From positions 12,479 to 76,478 of the forward strand of contig CH003066.1 in the NCBI GenBank assembly GCA_000149265.1: DNA of 64,000 nucleotides, in the 5' to 3' direction. The translations under genes and the position numbers were made by a program. The notes beneath the pieces are model-generated. The model made no database searches, was not told where the DNA came from, and saw only the letters and a program-made list of their open reading frames with translations. The stretch comes from Ciona savignyi. Lineage: Eukaryota; Chordata; Ascidiacea; Phlebobranchia; Cionidae. Below, one piece after another: positions 11,241-25,200 of this stretch. The number at the start of each line of letters is the position of its first letter. Positions within the stretch are counted from its first letter, which is position 1.

Positions 11241-12263
11241 ATAAGTAACCCCAGAAACGCATCCATCTAAAATTGAAGAGAATCCTGTTAAATTTTGTTA
11301 GAGAAATTTATTGTAAAATCTACTGGAAATTGCGAATGACATTCATTATATTGGTTAAAATGAAATAAAAACCTTGTTAACACAAATATTGTTTTGATTG
11401 TATCTACAAGTAACCAATAGTGAAATAAAAACAAACAATTTAGGAAAAATACGACGTCACTATATTTCGTAAAACTAGTTGATTTGTGTAAAAACAATCT
11501 ACAATTGGTGCAATCATGTATAAAGGGAATGAAATATTGCATATCAAGTGGGTAACATGAAAATTGCATCAGTTCTCAAATACAATAGGTGTATTGCATG
11601 GTGGGTGACTGTTAGTGCAAATTTTAACATTCGGAATATTACTGCTTAGATAAAAACCATGAAGGCAGAAATAAGGTAATTTTAAGGCAACTGCTATAAA
11701 ATAGGAAAGAAATAATAAAACAATTTGATTCAGATTGATAACGAGATATAGTAATGTTAAGGAAATGTCAGTATTAATTCTAAGAAACATATTTACAATA
11801 TCGTTTTTAAAATATGAACTGTACCTCTATTAATTTAAGGCACTTGTTGCAAAATAAAGTGAAGCAATATATATATGTATGCAGACATAATTCAATAATA
11901 ACTATTAACTACAGTGTGTGAACCACCACTATTTCCAAAACCCCTGTTGAGGGTATATTTTTCTGCAAGCAGAAAATAATGGATTTTCCAAAATCAAAAA
12001 TTAATATCCATGTTCTAAGAATAGGAAGTAAAGTATTCAAGCTGTTATGCATACAATAATCAACAATAAAAACAAAGAATAAAGAGCTAAAATCTCCTAA
12101 ATTATAAACTTAATTGGAAATATTTTTTCGTTTTTACATTTGGAGTAGATTAATTACATATTTATCAAATGTTTGTGGAACTTAATATACCACTGCATAT
12201 CCCATACAACAGAGTAGTTGACACTGATTAAAGTTCGACCTCGATTCGATATTTTCCATCAAA
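11241..12263. other. AT-rich DNA, probable SLCO 3' flank
   Basis: No coding or RNA feature seen. It should hold the 3' UTR of the reverse-strand transporter gene; I found no convincing polyadenylation signal near its stop. Confidence 0.4.
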
Positions 12264-15200
12264 TTAATGATTGAAGGGAATGCATAGCATGGTGGTACTA
12301 TCGATCACATACGAGTTGTGTCCTCCACGTATGCTGCGTTTGTCTCTTCCTCGATTCACTGGAGTCTTCTCTTTGTCCTCCTCTGTCGCCATGCCGACGT
12401 CCTCGACTGCAGCCACAGGAGGTGGTTTGTACGTCAGGTACGCCAGCACGTAGAAGATGAATCCAACAACCTGTGGAATGTCAGAGTTTAGGATAGGATT
12501 CATCTTTATTCCCGTATATGGGAAAACCAAGGGGGTTAACATACGAGCAATCGTCAGATCACCTCGTGCCCATCGTCGGGTTACCGGAGCTATTAAAGTG
12601 TGTTGTGTGTGATAGACACGTTCCTTTAATTTAGTAGAACTCATCAATCCACTGGGTTCAGGCAATGTCCGTAAAGTGCCTTGCCCAAGAACAAAACCGA
12701 CTAGCTAGCGACTAGTTTCGAACCTGTAACCTTTCGGTTGAAAGGCGTCGCACTAACCCACCAGACTAACCGGTCGGATAAAAAATCCTCTGATAAATTA
12801 TCAATGTGATGGTGGGGAATGGTAGCAAAGCATGGGATCTTTAACATTTCCTCTGGACCACACAATTTTATGTTCAAATGTTAAATAAAATTTCTATTTT
12901 ATTAGACCCCAGCACACATTAGGATAATATATATACCTTTAGAACAGACACCAAAATGACGACGTTCCTTGAAATGATGTGGTTCTTGTAGACGCTGCAC
13001 GAGCCGCGCACGGAGCACAAGGAGCCCCACAAGTCACAAGCTTTGTCCAGTACGAACCCGAACAATATGGGGCCGGGTATCGTGCCGAGAGTACGTAGAA
13101 TTAACCACTAGATGGAGGAAGATCATAGAGATCTTTTATTATTATTAGTATGGGTGGGTGCAGTCGTGTGGCCAAATGGTTAACGTGACCAATACATATA
13201 CCGACTAACCGACTCTTATACAAAAAACGGTTCTGGTGACGAGCCTATAATGGGTTCGAAACTTGACTCATTTAAAAAAAAATAGTATGGGCGGATCCAC
13301 GGTAGCCCAGGGACCAGGAATTTAGGCCATAGAAGGGTCATTACTTTAGTGCCCAGAGGTATCATAGATCATATTGTATGGATGGTTACATAGGTGGCAG
13401 AGAAAAGGGGGAATAATATACAACAAATCCTCATGTCACATCATAATGCTTAAATACGAAGTTGTGCCTGAATGCCAAAGTATAGTTGGTATATGTATCG
13501 GTCACGTTAACCATTTGGCCACACGACCGTAAAAAATTATACAAAAACGGTCCAATCGAAACTTGGCTCGGTAAAAAAAGAGAAATAGGAAAATTTTAAG
13601 GTGACGCATAGCCAATGGAGGAATGTACAGCAAATTCTCTTGTTACACCATAATGCTAAAATACAAAGTTGTACCTGGATGCCGACAGCAAAGGATCGCT
13701 GAGTGAAAGGAACGATTCGTATGGTGGCTTGCAAGGCAGGTATCGCGATGCTAAAGGTGAGGTAGAGAGCCAGGAACATCATCACGAGGTAGAGAACGTG
13801 GCCTCCGTACGGACATGGCTCCCCAGTGCAATACCCGGGGGCTGCAATGTGCGTTGTGCTGTTGGTGATGCAGGAACAGTTCGAATGCTGGTGAATGGAG
13901 ACATGTGAGATGGTTAACTTTGGAAATAAATGCAATAAAATGATGGAATAATTTAACCAGCATAAGTTTGTTATATTTTTGTTTACAAGTTTCAAAACTA
14001 TAAACAGAATATTTTAACGATTTTATCACCATTTTATTAATGAAAGACTGTGAAAATAAACACAAAAATGAAAGAATAATTTAATCAGCCTTAATCGGTT
14101 ACATTTTTGATAACGATCAAGTTTTAAAAATTTAAAAAGGTTATTTCAACGATTTTATCACCGTTTTGTTCGTGAAAGACTCTGTGCAGCCGGCATAGCA
14201 CGGGGAGTAGTAGGTGACCCCGTTTGACCCACATACTGGGTTAAAGATGTCAGGGTCGCAGTGGCAACCGGAGTTGCATGCCGCCGCGATCCCATTCATG
14301 GCTTGGGTGTTCGGGTACAATACACTCGCGCCTGCGAATGCTGTGGAATGGGATTGGGTTTAATACAGTGGATTTGTTGATGCAATCATTACTGGCAACT
14401 TGGACTGAATATTCTTAAAATCATTTTTGTGCTAGGTTTATCATGGTATAGTTTAGCAAGAGTGATTTGATTACATTCAGTCATCAAGAATCTATTATAA
14501 ATTTTTTGCAACATACAAAAGGGTTCATTCCATGTAAAATGGATTTTTGACCCAGAATTTTCTAGATTTTGTTTAAATTGACATAAATTATTTATTTATC
14601 GACAAAATAATTCAAACTTTGTTTCAACAAAATATAAAATCTTAAACAATTCATATTCCAATGTTAAATTCAAAATTCAGATACCGTGCTCTACAACAAT
14701 CCTCACCATGCAGATGCAACTTACGTATATTTGGACAAGACTGTAGAAACACAAGGATTGAAATAGTTGAGACGATGGCCACTGCAATACACAACTTGAA
14801 CATCCCAGCCACTGATAGTTTGACCTTCGTCACAATGAATCCCCCAGTGATCTGCCCCCCAGCCCCACCAATGATCGCAATTAACCCTGTCATGTCATTA
14901 TGCTGAGTCATTAGTGCTGAGTCATTAGTGCTAAGTCATCAGTGCTAAGTCATCAGTGATAAGTCATCAAGTGGGGGTGGGAATATGTATCTTTCTATTT
15001 TTTTTATACCGACATAAGTTTCGAACACAAGATTGGGAACACCACCGGCCCGTTTTTATATATATGAGTCGGTATATGTATCGGTCGCGCTAACCATTCG
15101 ACCACACGACCGTACACCGACACAGTTTTTTTCCAGAGCCAAGTTTCGAGCCAATGATTGGCTCGTCACTAGGAACGTTTTTAGTATAATAGTCGGTATA

Positions 15201-18200
15201 TGTGTCGGCCGCGTTAACCATTTGGCCACACGACCGTACATGTATCTGTCTACTTGGGATAGAAAGAGTTGTCCAAACTAATTATATAACAATCACCTCA
15301 CATAGCGAATAAACAAGTGGAAACTACCAAACCAACGTTCACCGCCTGGAATTGAAGCTGAATGACCTTGCCACGCCAAGTGCAACCACAACGGAATTAA
15401 CATCCACAAAAATATAATTTCTCTATATATTAATAAATCACAAAATATAATAAAATCTATATATTAACAACTGGAACCAACGTTCACCACCTGTAGCTCA
15501 GGTTTAGTGACCCTTGCCAAACCAAGAGCAACCACAATGGGAATAAAGTCAAAAAATATCATTTCTTAATGAATTCCAACCCACCGAGATAGATAGCAGC
15601 GGTTGCAGGCGAAAGTTTGAACAACGATTCGATGATTTTCGGACCAAATGTCGACAACCCAGCAGTGATTGACCCCTCGGTGGCGCCAGCGAGCGAGATG
15701 AACAGGAACGATGGATTCCTTAACATCACCATGAGGCACTTGGGGAAGTCCCTTAATCTAGAACAGAAATAGAGGTCCGTGGTAACATCGGAAAGATACA
15801 ATGGGATAGGATATTCATGTTTATCCCCGTGAATGGGAAAACCAAGGGTGTTAACACACGGGCCATCGTCAGATCACCTCACGCCCATCGTCGGGTTATC
15901 AGAGCTATTGCAGTCTGTTGTATGAATTACACTTTCCTTCAATTTGATAGAACCTATTAATCCGCTGGGTTCAGGCAATGTCGGTAAAGTGCGTTGCCCA
16001 AGTACACAACCGACTAGCTAGCGACCAGTTTCGCTCCTGCAACCTTTCGATTGAAAGGCGTCGCACTAAACCACCAGGCTAACCGGTCGGACAATACTAC
16101 ATGGTAATTTTAAGAAACATTGAAATGAACCGACCTGCATCCAAACTGCTCGTCATCGTGCACCTGACACGCCATCTTGTCCTGATGCATCTCGGACTCC
16201 CGGTTCCTCCTCACCTCCTCTGTTCCCGGGAGCTGCCATGGGAACATAAGGATGGGGATGCCAACGAGTATGGTGAGGATGCCAAAGATGAGGAACGGTA
16301 GCCACCATGCTCCGATGAAGTCCGGGCTCGTCTCCGCTATGTGCACTCTGTGTTGTGATGTCATCTGTGTTGTGATGTCATTATGATGCCATCTGGGTTG
16401 TGATGTCATTATAATGTCATCTGTATTGTGATGTCATTATGATGTCATCTGTATTGTAATGTCATTATGATGTCATCTGTGTTGTGATGTCATTATGATG
16501 TCATCTGTGTTGTGATGTCATTATGATGTCATCTGTGTTGTGCATGTCATTATGATGTCATCTGTGTTGTGATGTCATTATGATGTCATCTGTGTTGTGA
16601 TGTCATTATGATGTCGTCTGTATTGTGTATGTCATTATGATGTCATCTGTGTTGTGATGTCATTATGATGTCGTCTGTATTGTGTATGTCATCGAATATC
16701 TTGCATTTAAGATGCGATTATTTCAAAAAGTGTGAACCAAATTAAGGTGCATTACCAAAGATTGGATTGCACAAACATGCTGTATTTTAAATGCAATTTG
16801 CTTACAATCAGAATACAATCATTGTTTTAACCTTATTGCCAGGATTTCACTGAAATTAGAAATAATAAAATAATATGTTTGAATATTCAAATGTTCGATG
16901 GGATTTTAGCGAGGTTGATCATTTAAATGTACTCATCATTTGAACCCATCATGGAAAGTAAGAATAGACCATCTGGTTACACATGTTAAACTTTTGTAAT
17001 ACTTTGTTTGAAATAGTTGCATTGTTGGGATATCACAATGGAATAAATTAATTTTATATTAGGATTTTAAAACCCATTTTTAAATATCAATAAGTAAAAC
17101 TTAATTTTGGTTATCAGAATAAATAACATTCATATGATCTGGAACCAATTTATATTAAAATAGCCAAACACTTAATGTGATACAATATATAGAAAGCACT
17201 AACTTCTGTCCAAGTATGGTGTACAAACTAAGCAGGTTGCCAGCAACTAGGAATCCAATACCAGGACCCACGATCGAGAGTGCGTAGTACACCCCTGGAA
17301 ATATACAAGGTGGAATCACTGAGTGCTGATTGCCACATCAATTTGAAACATGATTGAGAATGATTATAAATGAAGTGCATATGTAACACCATGGCAGCTT
17401 GCTGTATTAAGATATTGTAGCGTTTCAGCCCGATTTATTTTAATGTTGCTTGGTCTATATCCTCGACCACCACAATGCAACTACACAACTGTATAACCCA
17501 CATAACTGAACATAACTACTGGCTTAAAGCAAAATTATGTCAGGTACAGCCAAATATACAGAAAAGCAGGCAATTAAGTAATCACCAAACAAGGCAATAA
17601 CTTATATTGGCGATCGTCCAAAAATGCAAGGAATTTAAACCCACCACATAGAAATAAAATAAAACTTTACAATATCATGTTGCTGAGTGGCACACCAATT
17701 TGAAACATCACTGGTCAGAAAATGATTCTAAATGAGGAACATATGTTACACCATGCAGTAGTTGTTGTACTATGTTATCATCGAATGCACAACACAATGG
17801 CTCACCGTGGTACAAGGAAGACGACGCTTGCCTCACGTTCTCATCAAGGTAAGTGATGCCCAGTGTGTAAAGTGGTGTCGCCCCAATACCCGTTAATAGC
17901 TGAGCAACATAAAATGCAAATCTGCATACAAATTGGTATTAAATAGGATAGGATAGTTATGTTTATCCTCGTGAATCGAAAAACTAAAGGGGTTAACCCA
18001 CCGTCGGGTTACCGGAGCTATTGCAGTGTGTTGTATATGATATACACGTTCCTTTAATTTGGTAGAACCCAATAATCCGCTGGGTTCAGGCAATGTCCGT
18101 TAATTGCCTTGCCCAAGGACACAACGGACTAGCTAACAATCAGTTTCGAACAACCCTTCGGCTGAAAGGCGGGACTAACCTGTCGGACAAAATACACAAA

Positions 18201-20299
18201 TAGGCTTTGAACAAACAAAAATGAACGAAAAAGATTGTATTTTTAGAAAGAAAATATCAACTGCAACATTTAGGTTTATTATCACCTGTAACTCCTTAAA
18301 GCTGCATCTTGGCAGTTGGTCGTTGAGGTAGCATTGAAAGAGCAAGTCCCGTCAGCCCCTGTTAGCTGGTGGAGTGGAGCTATAAACCTTGGTAGACTGA
18401 ATACTATCGATCCAACCCCCATTGTAACAACCCCCCACCCCAACCATAGTGGTTTGTGACCCCGCCCCCCAAAATAAGTGACAGCGAGAAGTGACAGACA
18501 GGATGCGATGTCATAACAACTTGCGATCAACCCAGCTTCAGAACTCTGCAGTTGAAATCTGTGAAAAAAATTCATTAAAGATTTAAACTTTGCACCATTC
18601 AATCCAGTGACAGTTTGGCAAAAGGTTGTGGGTTGTATGAGAATCACTAGTTTCTTGTGCACTAACGTTCAATGGCAACCTGTGTATTTTCCATACCTTG
18701 AGGAATAAACGTCAATATATAAGAATATTAAGAAATGGTAACAATCATATTTGCAAAAGGAACAAAATAAATAGCACACCTTACTACATAATGGTTTCTG
18801 TCTCCATTACCAAAGCTTATCTAAATCAATTTCTACCTGTTTTCCAATGTTGTAATTGAAGCATTAATGAGCCCATTTACGATGAAACCTTGCAGGAATG
18901 CAGCGAGCGACAAAACAACCAACGCGCCTTGGGGTTTCGCACAACACTGGAACAATCGGATGGGGATTCTGGAAGGAAAATAAGTTACAATGTTTTTATT
19001 TAAATGTTTGGTTGCTTTGTGGGGCTTAGCTGGTATAACTAAAACGATTACGAGTTCTGTACTTGGCTATCATGTACGGTCCCAAAGAAACACGCGACCA
19101 CTCACGGCCAGGTCTCGTCATTTACTAAAAATCTTAAGTCGGTAATAAAACGGATGAGCGAAAGGTTTTAACATAAAACAAACCAAAAAGGGCAACACTG
19201 GGTAGAAAAAAATAAAGAACGCTACAGTTTCATGATAAACAAATGAATATTTAGGTGACATATGTATGGAGTATGGTACAATATGGAGTGATAGACTTGA
19301 TAAATTTTACATTTCCATGTACATGTCAGATACACGTAATCACAATTAAACAAAAATCAACGCTAAAATTACTTCCCGTATAATCATATATATAGCCTAC
19401 TGTCTTTATGTACAAAATTTTAATTGATATGATTTTGGTTATGATGTAATAGAGCTGATTGTTCCCTCACAATCCACCAACACACTGCTACAACTTCCTG
19501 TGGTGCTATTAATCAGACAAATATCCGATTGCTAAAACTTTTGTTCAATTAATGTTTCTACTATATCCTTGTGGGGGGATTATGGTACAGTACCTGGGCA
19601 CACAGACAACGACGCCACCTTGATAAGTGAAATTCTACTCCTAATAATATGTTTAGGATTATTAATATTTTCATTATATTTGCAAATGCATTGTAACTGT
19701 TTTTGCATTATGGATTGAATATATTGGTTCATTAGATTATGAAGTTTCCATAATTGCATGTAAAGTAAGTGAGAATTAACATATGCTGAATATGCACACT
19801 TCTTCCAGCTTAATGCTTCAATTATTAAGATTGAATGCCCAGACATTTGGCAACAGTAAACTAAGAAATAAAGGAGTGATATAATACAAATTCATATCTT
19901 GTGTAATTTTTTAAACTTAATATATGTTTTGGTGAAAATAAAGAATAAAATAATAAAAATTTCAGTACCTTAAGGTACGGTACCTAAATATTTGTTTTGT
20001 TTTTTTAAACAATAAAGAAAATAAAAGTATGAATGTTTAATACAGAAAAAGGTAAAATGCAGCACAACGTCTGGCATTGCTAAAACACGTAGGGAAATAT
20101 GTTTAAACAAAAACAAATCATAATAAAACTGGTAAATTATGTTTATAGCCACAATAATATGTTTTTGTGTTATGACAATGAAAAATGTCACTTATTGTAA
20201 TAAATTGAACACGTTTTACCTCTTTCTTGTTTTGGGGAAACATCCAATTTCACAACCACAAGTTTCTTCCAATGAAACATCTTCAGTCGAATCTGACAT
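12264..20299 (-). CDS. SLCO4A1: solute carrier organic anion transporter, SLCO4A1-like
   Basis: A plasma-membrane OATP that carries amphipathic organic anions such as steroid conjugates and thyroid hormones. Twelve exons join in phase to 669 residues, the usual OATP length: 20220-20299, 18837-18968, 18286-18558, 17806-17921, 17204-17294, 16135-16347, 15585-15757, 14725-14886, 14162-14340, 13675-13887, 12937-13107, 12264-12470. The start codon is at 20297-20299. Strong landmarks are [55 protein letters not shown] and [13 protein letters not shown] Kazal-like Cys-rich loop ([28 protein letters not shown]) lies in exons 9-10. The family signature around GAWW has Phe before IGAWW where Trp is usual, and Pro where Gly is usual. 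Spacing and wording are closest to vertebrate SLCO4A1. A candidate acceptor lies about 12 bases before the ATG, so a 5' leader intron or trans-splicing is possible. Confidence 0.95.
12490..12778 (-). mobile_element. SINE-A copy, full length
   Basis: Reverse copy in the last SLCO intron, from the GGATAGGA tail to the AACCGGTCGGA head. Confidence 0.9.
13158..13275 (+). mobile_element. SINE-B copy
   Basis: Forward copy: CAGTCGTGTGGCCAAATGG head, GGTTCGAAACTTG box B, A-rich tail. Confidence 0.8.
13488..13580. mobile_element. two SINE-B halves fused head to head
   Basis: A reverse head (ATGTATCGGTCACGTTAACC to CGACCGTA) is followed directly by a forward 3' half (AAAAACGGTCCAATCGAAAC, then an A-run). 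Confidence 0.6.
15000..15115 (-). mobile_element. SINE-B copy
   Basis: Reverse copy, T-rich run to CCACACGACCGTACA; it lies next to a second copy. Confidence 0.8.
15128..15240 (-). mobile_element. SINE-B copy
   Basis: Reverse copy 12 bases after the previous one and in the same orientation. Confidence 0.8.
15803..16092 (-). mobile_element. SINE-A copy, full length
   Basis: Reverse copy in an SLCO intron, ending AACCGGTCGGAC. Confidence 0.9.
16348..16692. repeat. ~28 bp minisatellite next to an SLCO splice acceptor
   Basis: About eleven copies of CTGTGTTGTGATGTCATTAT + GATGTCAT. On the gene strand each unit ends in ACAACACAG, the same sequence used as the acceptor of the exon starting at 16347. 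Confidence 0.85.
17944..18190 (-). mobile_element. SINE-A copy with internal deletion
   Basis: Reverse copy that lacks the segment with the CGGGCAATCGTCAGATCAC motif. Confidence 0.85.
18969..20219. other. first intron of the SLCO gene
   Basis: 1.25 kb of AT-rich DNA with no recognisable repeat, RNA or coding signal. Confidence 0.6.
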
Positions 20300-21279
20300 G
20301 ACGTAATTTAGCTGGAAGCCCCGCAGTTAAAACATGTTTCTATAATCATGGGCTATTTTAACTGCAACAAAATTTATGCGGCGTTGATGTATATTTCTCT
20401 ACTATTAATTAAAGAGTCACGCCGGAAACAAACGTCACACGCATTGCAATTCCCATGAATATCATACCGCATGTAATGAGCAAAATAAATACAATAGCTA
20501 AATACAATAGCTAGGGGCGACAAAAACAAACCACAGATTTAAGATAATTTAAAATATCAATATTTATGTTTATTTATATCAAAGCGATTTACAGACAGAA
20601 TAATAATAGACCTAAAACGTCAAAAACAAAAAAAAACGCGAAAATCGTAATAAGGTGCATTTGTAAGGGTGTCTTAATACAAATCGACAAACCGCTGATT
20701 TCCAATTATTATTATTAAGCTTCCTATTAAACCCTCTATAAGCGCAGTTTTATTTGTGCACCGCGGTCAAACGATTTTCTGCTCGCTTTGATTAATAACG
20801 CGTATATAACTGAACTGTTTACAGTTGCACAAAACAGCAAATTTTGTTCGGGCTAATTTCTTTTAAATACCAAATATTTAAACGAGAATTGTTAAACGCT
20901 GTAACACAAATTATAACGCCATCAACGTTAAATTAACCCAAGAAACTCGAAACATATTATGCAGCGACGACACTTAAAGAGTGAACACAGTAGTAGTAAT
21001 AACGAAATAAAGACCTCACGCCGTTTCGCCTCAGTTTTATGGCTCAATAGAAGAATAGATAACATTGCGTAGTTTATAGCTATCGCCGATTCGCGTCACT
21101 GCCATTCTTTAAACTGAAATAACTCGGCGAGAGAAGTGAAGAAAAACAATTCTGTATGTGAGAGAAACGTAGAGAAAAAGTTGAGCACGTGTGTTTTTAC
21201 TATATGTCATTCGGCTTGAAGGGGAGCAATACTGTCAATTTTGTTTTTACTATATTTAGATTAAATTAAGCCCACCAAT
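20300..21279. promoter_or_regulatory. divergent spacer between SLCO and NOL12
   Basis: About 1 kb between two genes read away from each other, so both promoters probably lie here. It is AT-rich; I see no clear TATA or initiator. TTTTTACTATAT occurs twice just before NOL12, the second time followed by TTAG, a possible splice acceptor 20 bases before the ATG. Confidence 0.45.
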
Positions 21280-21834
21280 ATGGTAAAACATAAGTTAGAA
21301 CTAAAATTTGACGAAGAAGAGCATAAAGATTTCTTGACAGGCTTTCATAAGCGAAAAGAAGCAAGAAAGAAACATGCAAGAGCACAACTGGAGAAGCAAA
21401 TTAAAGAAGAACGAATTAAGATACGAAAGAATAAACGAGATAGACTTCAAAGTCGTCTGGAACAAATGAATGAAATTCGCTTTAACGACGGTGAAACTGA
21501 CATTGGCGCCAGTTATGTTGATATAAACAGTAAAGTATTGGAAATGCCCGAACATAGTGTGACGGTAGTTGAAAGCGAATTATTTGATTCGGTAACCGAT
21601 ATGTTTATGGGAAGCAATGAGCCGCAACAAGTAGAAGATCCTGTCCAAGTGAAGAAGAAAGATAGGGAAACCAAACTTGCGATTGAACATGTCAGCAAAT
21701 TGACCAGCACTAAACAGCGATTGAAACAAAATAATCAAAAATTTCCAACGAACAAAGTTACAAAAAAAGTAAAAAAATACAACAGAAAGAAACAAAGACA
21801 AGCGAACATGAAAAAGAGCAAAAGTAAAAAATAA
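21280..21834 (+). CDS. NOL12: nucleolar protein 12 (Nop25/Rrp17 family)
   Basis: A 184-residue basic protein in one exon. The N-terminal FDEEEHKDFLTGFHKRK is the family hallmark (FDEExRxxFLTGFHKRK in human NOL12), followed by a Lys/Arg/Glu-rich helix to about residue 67. A short motif HSVTVVESEL near residue 90 matches the HTVTVTTIS segment of the human protein. The C-terminus is strongly basic (KKVKKYNRKK), as for nucleolar targeting. The family acts in pre-rRNA processing; yeast Rrp17 is a 5'-3' exonuclease. The start is the first ATG of the frame. Vertebrate NOL12 has introns; none is needed here. Confidence 0.9.
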   Translation: MVKHKLELKFDEEEHKDFLTGFHKRKEARKKHARAQLEKQIKEERIKIRKNKRDRLQSRLEQMNEIRFNDGETDIGASYVDINSKVLEMPEHSVTVVESELFDSVTDMFMGSNEPQQVEDPVQVKKKDRETKLAIEHVSKLTSTKQRLKQNNQKFPTNKVTKKVKKYNRKKQRQANMKKSKSKK

Positions 21835-21848
21835 TTCGGTGAAAACTT

Positions 21849-21854
21849 ATTAAA
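21849..21854 (+). terminator. possible polyadenylation signal of NOL12
   Basis: ATTAAA variant 15 bases after the stop. Confidence 0.45.
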
Positions 21855-22268
21855 CTGAAACTGTTTAAGTTGACTTACATTCACATTACATTCGTCATTT
21901 TTTACAATGAATTTTAGATCAGTATGTATATATGATGGGTGATTTATTTGAAGCACAGCTGTGGAAAAATACGTCGCTTCACCATAATAATAACAATCAA
22001 ACCATTATCAAAGTTATCACATGGTTATCACAAATATTCAGATTAAACTATTTCCAATTCTATATCTTTTACACTGCTTATTATTTAATACTTTTCATTA
22101 TCTTTCAACTCCATTGGTTATTTTGTCGTGTTTTATTTTGGAGTATGATTAACTAAAACACCATCTTTAAAATGTTTTTCTCCAGAATATCACATTAAAT
22201 AAGTCAAACTTGTGCTTAGATGTTATAGATAATGCACAATGGATATATAGGTTGAACAAGAATAAGAG
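21855..22268. other. spacer between NOL12 and MRPS27
   Basis: AT-rich and without a recognisable feature; the MRPS27 promoter is expected here. Confidence 0.5.
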
Positions 22269-25200
22269 ATGGCGTTATTGACCAAATATAAGTCGGCGTT
22301 CAGTTTTGCAAGAAGATGCAGAATTGTTAATTCAGGTTTAAATATTTCTTTGTTTTAATAATAACAACTATAATTTTTACCACGAGATGTATGTTAGGTA
22401 AATATACTGTATATACACATCTACTAAAAAGTATTGTTTTAATGATTTACCACAGGCATGGGTGTAATACAGCCCGTAAAGGGATTTTGACCAGCCCGCA
22501 GACTACCCTACTAGAAAGTACGTATGATGCGCCGGATATATCTGGCGTGGCGCACGGACTACTTTTTAGGTATTGACGCAGAAAAGTCTAAAAATCATGC
22601 TGGCGTGGCGTGATTTCACTTTCTTTCATTTACGTCAATATTTTTGATACTTTTAGCTTTATATTTCAAAGTTTTAATTGAAAATTTTGTTTGTGGTGAC
22701 GCAAATTAGTATTACTGGCGTGGCGCAAAATTTAGGTTAAAAAATGTTTGCGCAAAAATCTGGCGCATAGAAAAAAAACTTTCCAATAGGGGGCGGACTA
22801 TAACTAACCATACCCTGTAATTATTGAATACTATTCCCGTAATGATCCAACCCACCAAAAACTTCATTTTCCCACATCTGGCCCGCTGACTAGAGAAGTT
22901 GCCCATCCCTGATTTAACACTAGCCACTTTTTTAATTCAATACGCTAATAATATAAAAACATTACGAACAAATGCGATTGGGGAACTTATAAAATTAGAT
23001 GCATAAGATGATATAAAAATCTAATTCAATAAACTAGAAAAAAACTAAAAAAATGGGGTGGTGTGGGCGTGTGGCTAATATATTAAGTTTATAGTATGGC
23101 CTACTGACTTCAAGTAAAACATTGTTTATATCAATTATTATTTAATAAAAATGGTCCTATTTGATGGCGAATATCGATTTATGTCTTTTATTTATAAAAC
23201 ATGGTGTTACATAATAATCGTCATTTTATTTTTCCAGTCCGTACATATTTGAGTGAAGAATATGCTGCTATTGGGAAGTCTAGTACGGCATCTAATATTG
23301 GCACCGATATGCCATCTCTATGTTTATCACTGGATCGGTGTCATGAAAGGGAATTCCCCATCAGTTCACTCATGATTGACAGATTGGTTGAAACCATCGA
23401 AAGTCCAGACCATCTTCACGGGTCCAAGTATTATTTGCATAAGTAAGTCCTTGGATCATTGTTAGTTGGGTAACTTGGGTTAAAATATAATATTGATTTT
23501 GTAACGTTTCTCACATTACTTTTTGTTGATAATTGATTTCCCGCTGTGGTGCATGGTATAAATATTTGTGTTGAATGTGAGACCGGAGAATAAAAACTGC
23601 CACTATACGATTCGCTACAGTTTAATTATTTTAAACTTTAAACTTACTTCTAGAACAGTGGTGTTGTGCCTAGCAAGGGTGGTTATTAAAGTCATTTAAT
23701 CATTCTTAATACTTTAAATGCGTTGCCACCAGTTTCGATATATGTGAAACAGTTTCATCAAATGTTTTATTGTTTTGGATAGGATAATCATCAGATCACC
23801 TCGCGCCCACCGTCGGGTTATTGGAGCTATTGCAGTGTGTTGTGTATTATTCACATGTTCCTTTATTTTAATAGAACCCATTAATCAACTGGGTTCAGGC
23901 AATGTCCGTTAAGTGCCTTGCCCAAGGACACAACCGACTAGCTAGCGACCAGTTTCATACCTGCAACCCTTAAACCAAAAGGCGTTGCACTAAACCGCCG
24001 TCGCCAGACTAACCCGTCGTACACTTTGATGTCTCAGGTTCAGGTTTTCTGAAAATGGATATTATTTGCGGCCGTGGACGGTTCATACTTTCGTTGAAAA
24101 GTGTTTGAAATTTGACCCAGAGGTTCTTATTGATTGTTTGAAGAACAAGAAGCATTATGGGATATTTCCAAACCAACTATCATTCAACAAAACTTTGAAT
24201 CATTTCATGAAAAAGAAAGATTTAAAAAGTAAGAAACTGATTACTAAACTATAAGAACCAGACTATAGCTAATTTATTAAGACATTTTTATTCAGTAATT
24301 TTATTTCAGGTTCAATTCAAGTTTTAACCGAAATGTTTCTGTTTGAAATGTTGGACAACAAAAGTTGTCAGAGTTTGTGTTTGAAAGTCCTGTCTGAATA
24401 TTGGGCGGAGAATATAAAGGAAGGTTCGGTTATTCCGGAGTTTGATGATGTCACAGAATGGAGGAATGTGGCTGGTGTATTCTATTGTGTTGGTAATAAT
24501 CACCTTTATCTGAATTAATTGTTGCACATAGATCATGTAGTGGCCAGAGCTCACCTACAATCCATCATAATAACTCTTTACATGTTCTCTACTTTTGTGA
24601 GGACAAATTACATTTAATGAGCAAAATACTGTTGTCACATTGGGATAAGATAAAGAGAATTGGGAAGGAGTAAAGAAAATATAATTGCAATTTAGGTGTT
24701 TGGAAAATTACACTGTCTGGATGAGTGTAGAAATTGGACAAATGAAAATTACATCTTGTCATATTTCCTCATGCCCACAGTCTGGGCGATAATTAAATTA
24801 TAACCTAAGGCAAAACCACATAAAACAGGTTTTGCAGCAGGGCAGTAAACCTGAACCACCTGTGCCATACCTTAAACCTACTCAATCAGCTAAAGGACCC
24901 TTGATAATAATATCTTAATTGAATATAAAAAGGAGCATAATGATAAATTAGTTGCCGGCACGTTTAAAACACTCAGCTAGCTAATTGATTTGTGTCCTTA
25001 CGCAAGGTACATGACAGATAACCCAAGTCCTGAATCTAATAGATTCATCGGTTGAACGAAAAACTGCAGCAATGTCCTAATCACATAAATAAACATGAAT
25101 ACCATTTTAGGCATATCCTATTTTTTAAATTATTTGTAAATAGTCATAAATATCTACCAAAGTACAAATTGATGTTACATTCAAGAAAATTAAAATTTCC

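Noticed and set aside
23201-23237. ATG directly before MRPS27 exon 2 as the start
   Set aside because: The stretch is a typical acceptor region, and exon 1 at 22269 gives a proper mitochondrial presequence with matching phase.
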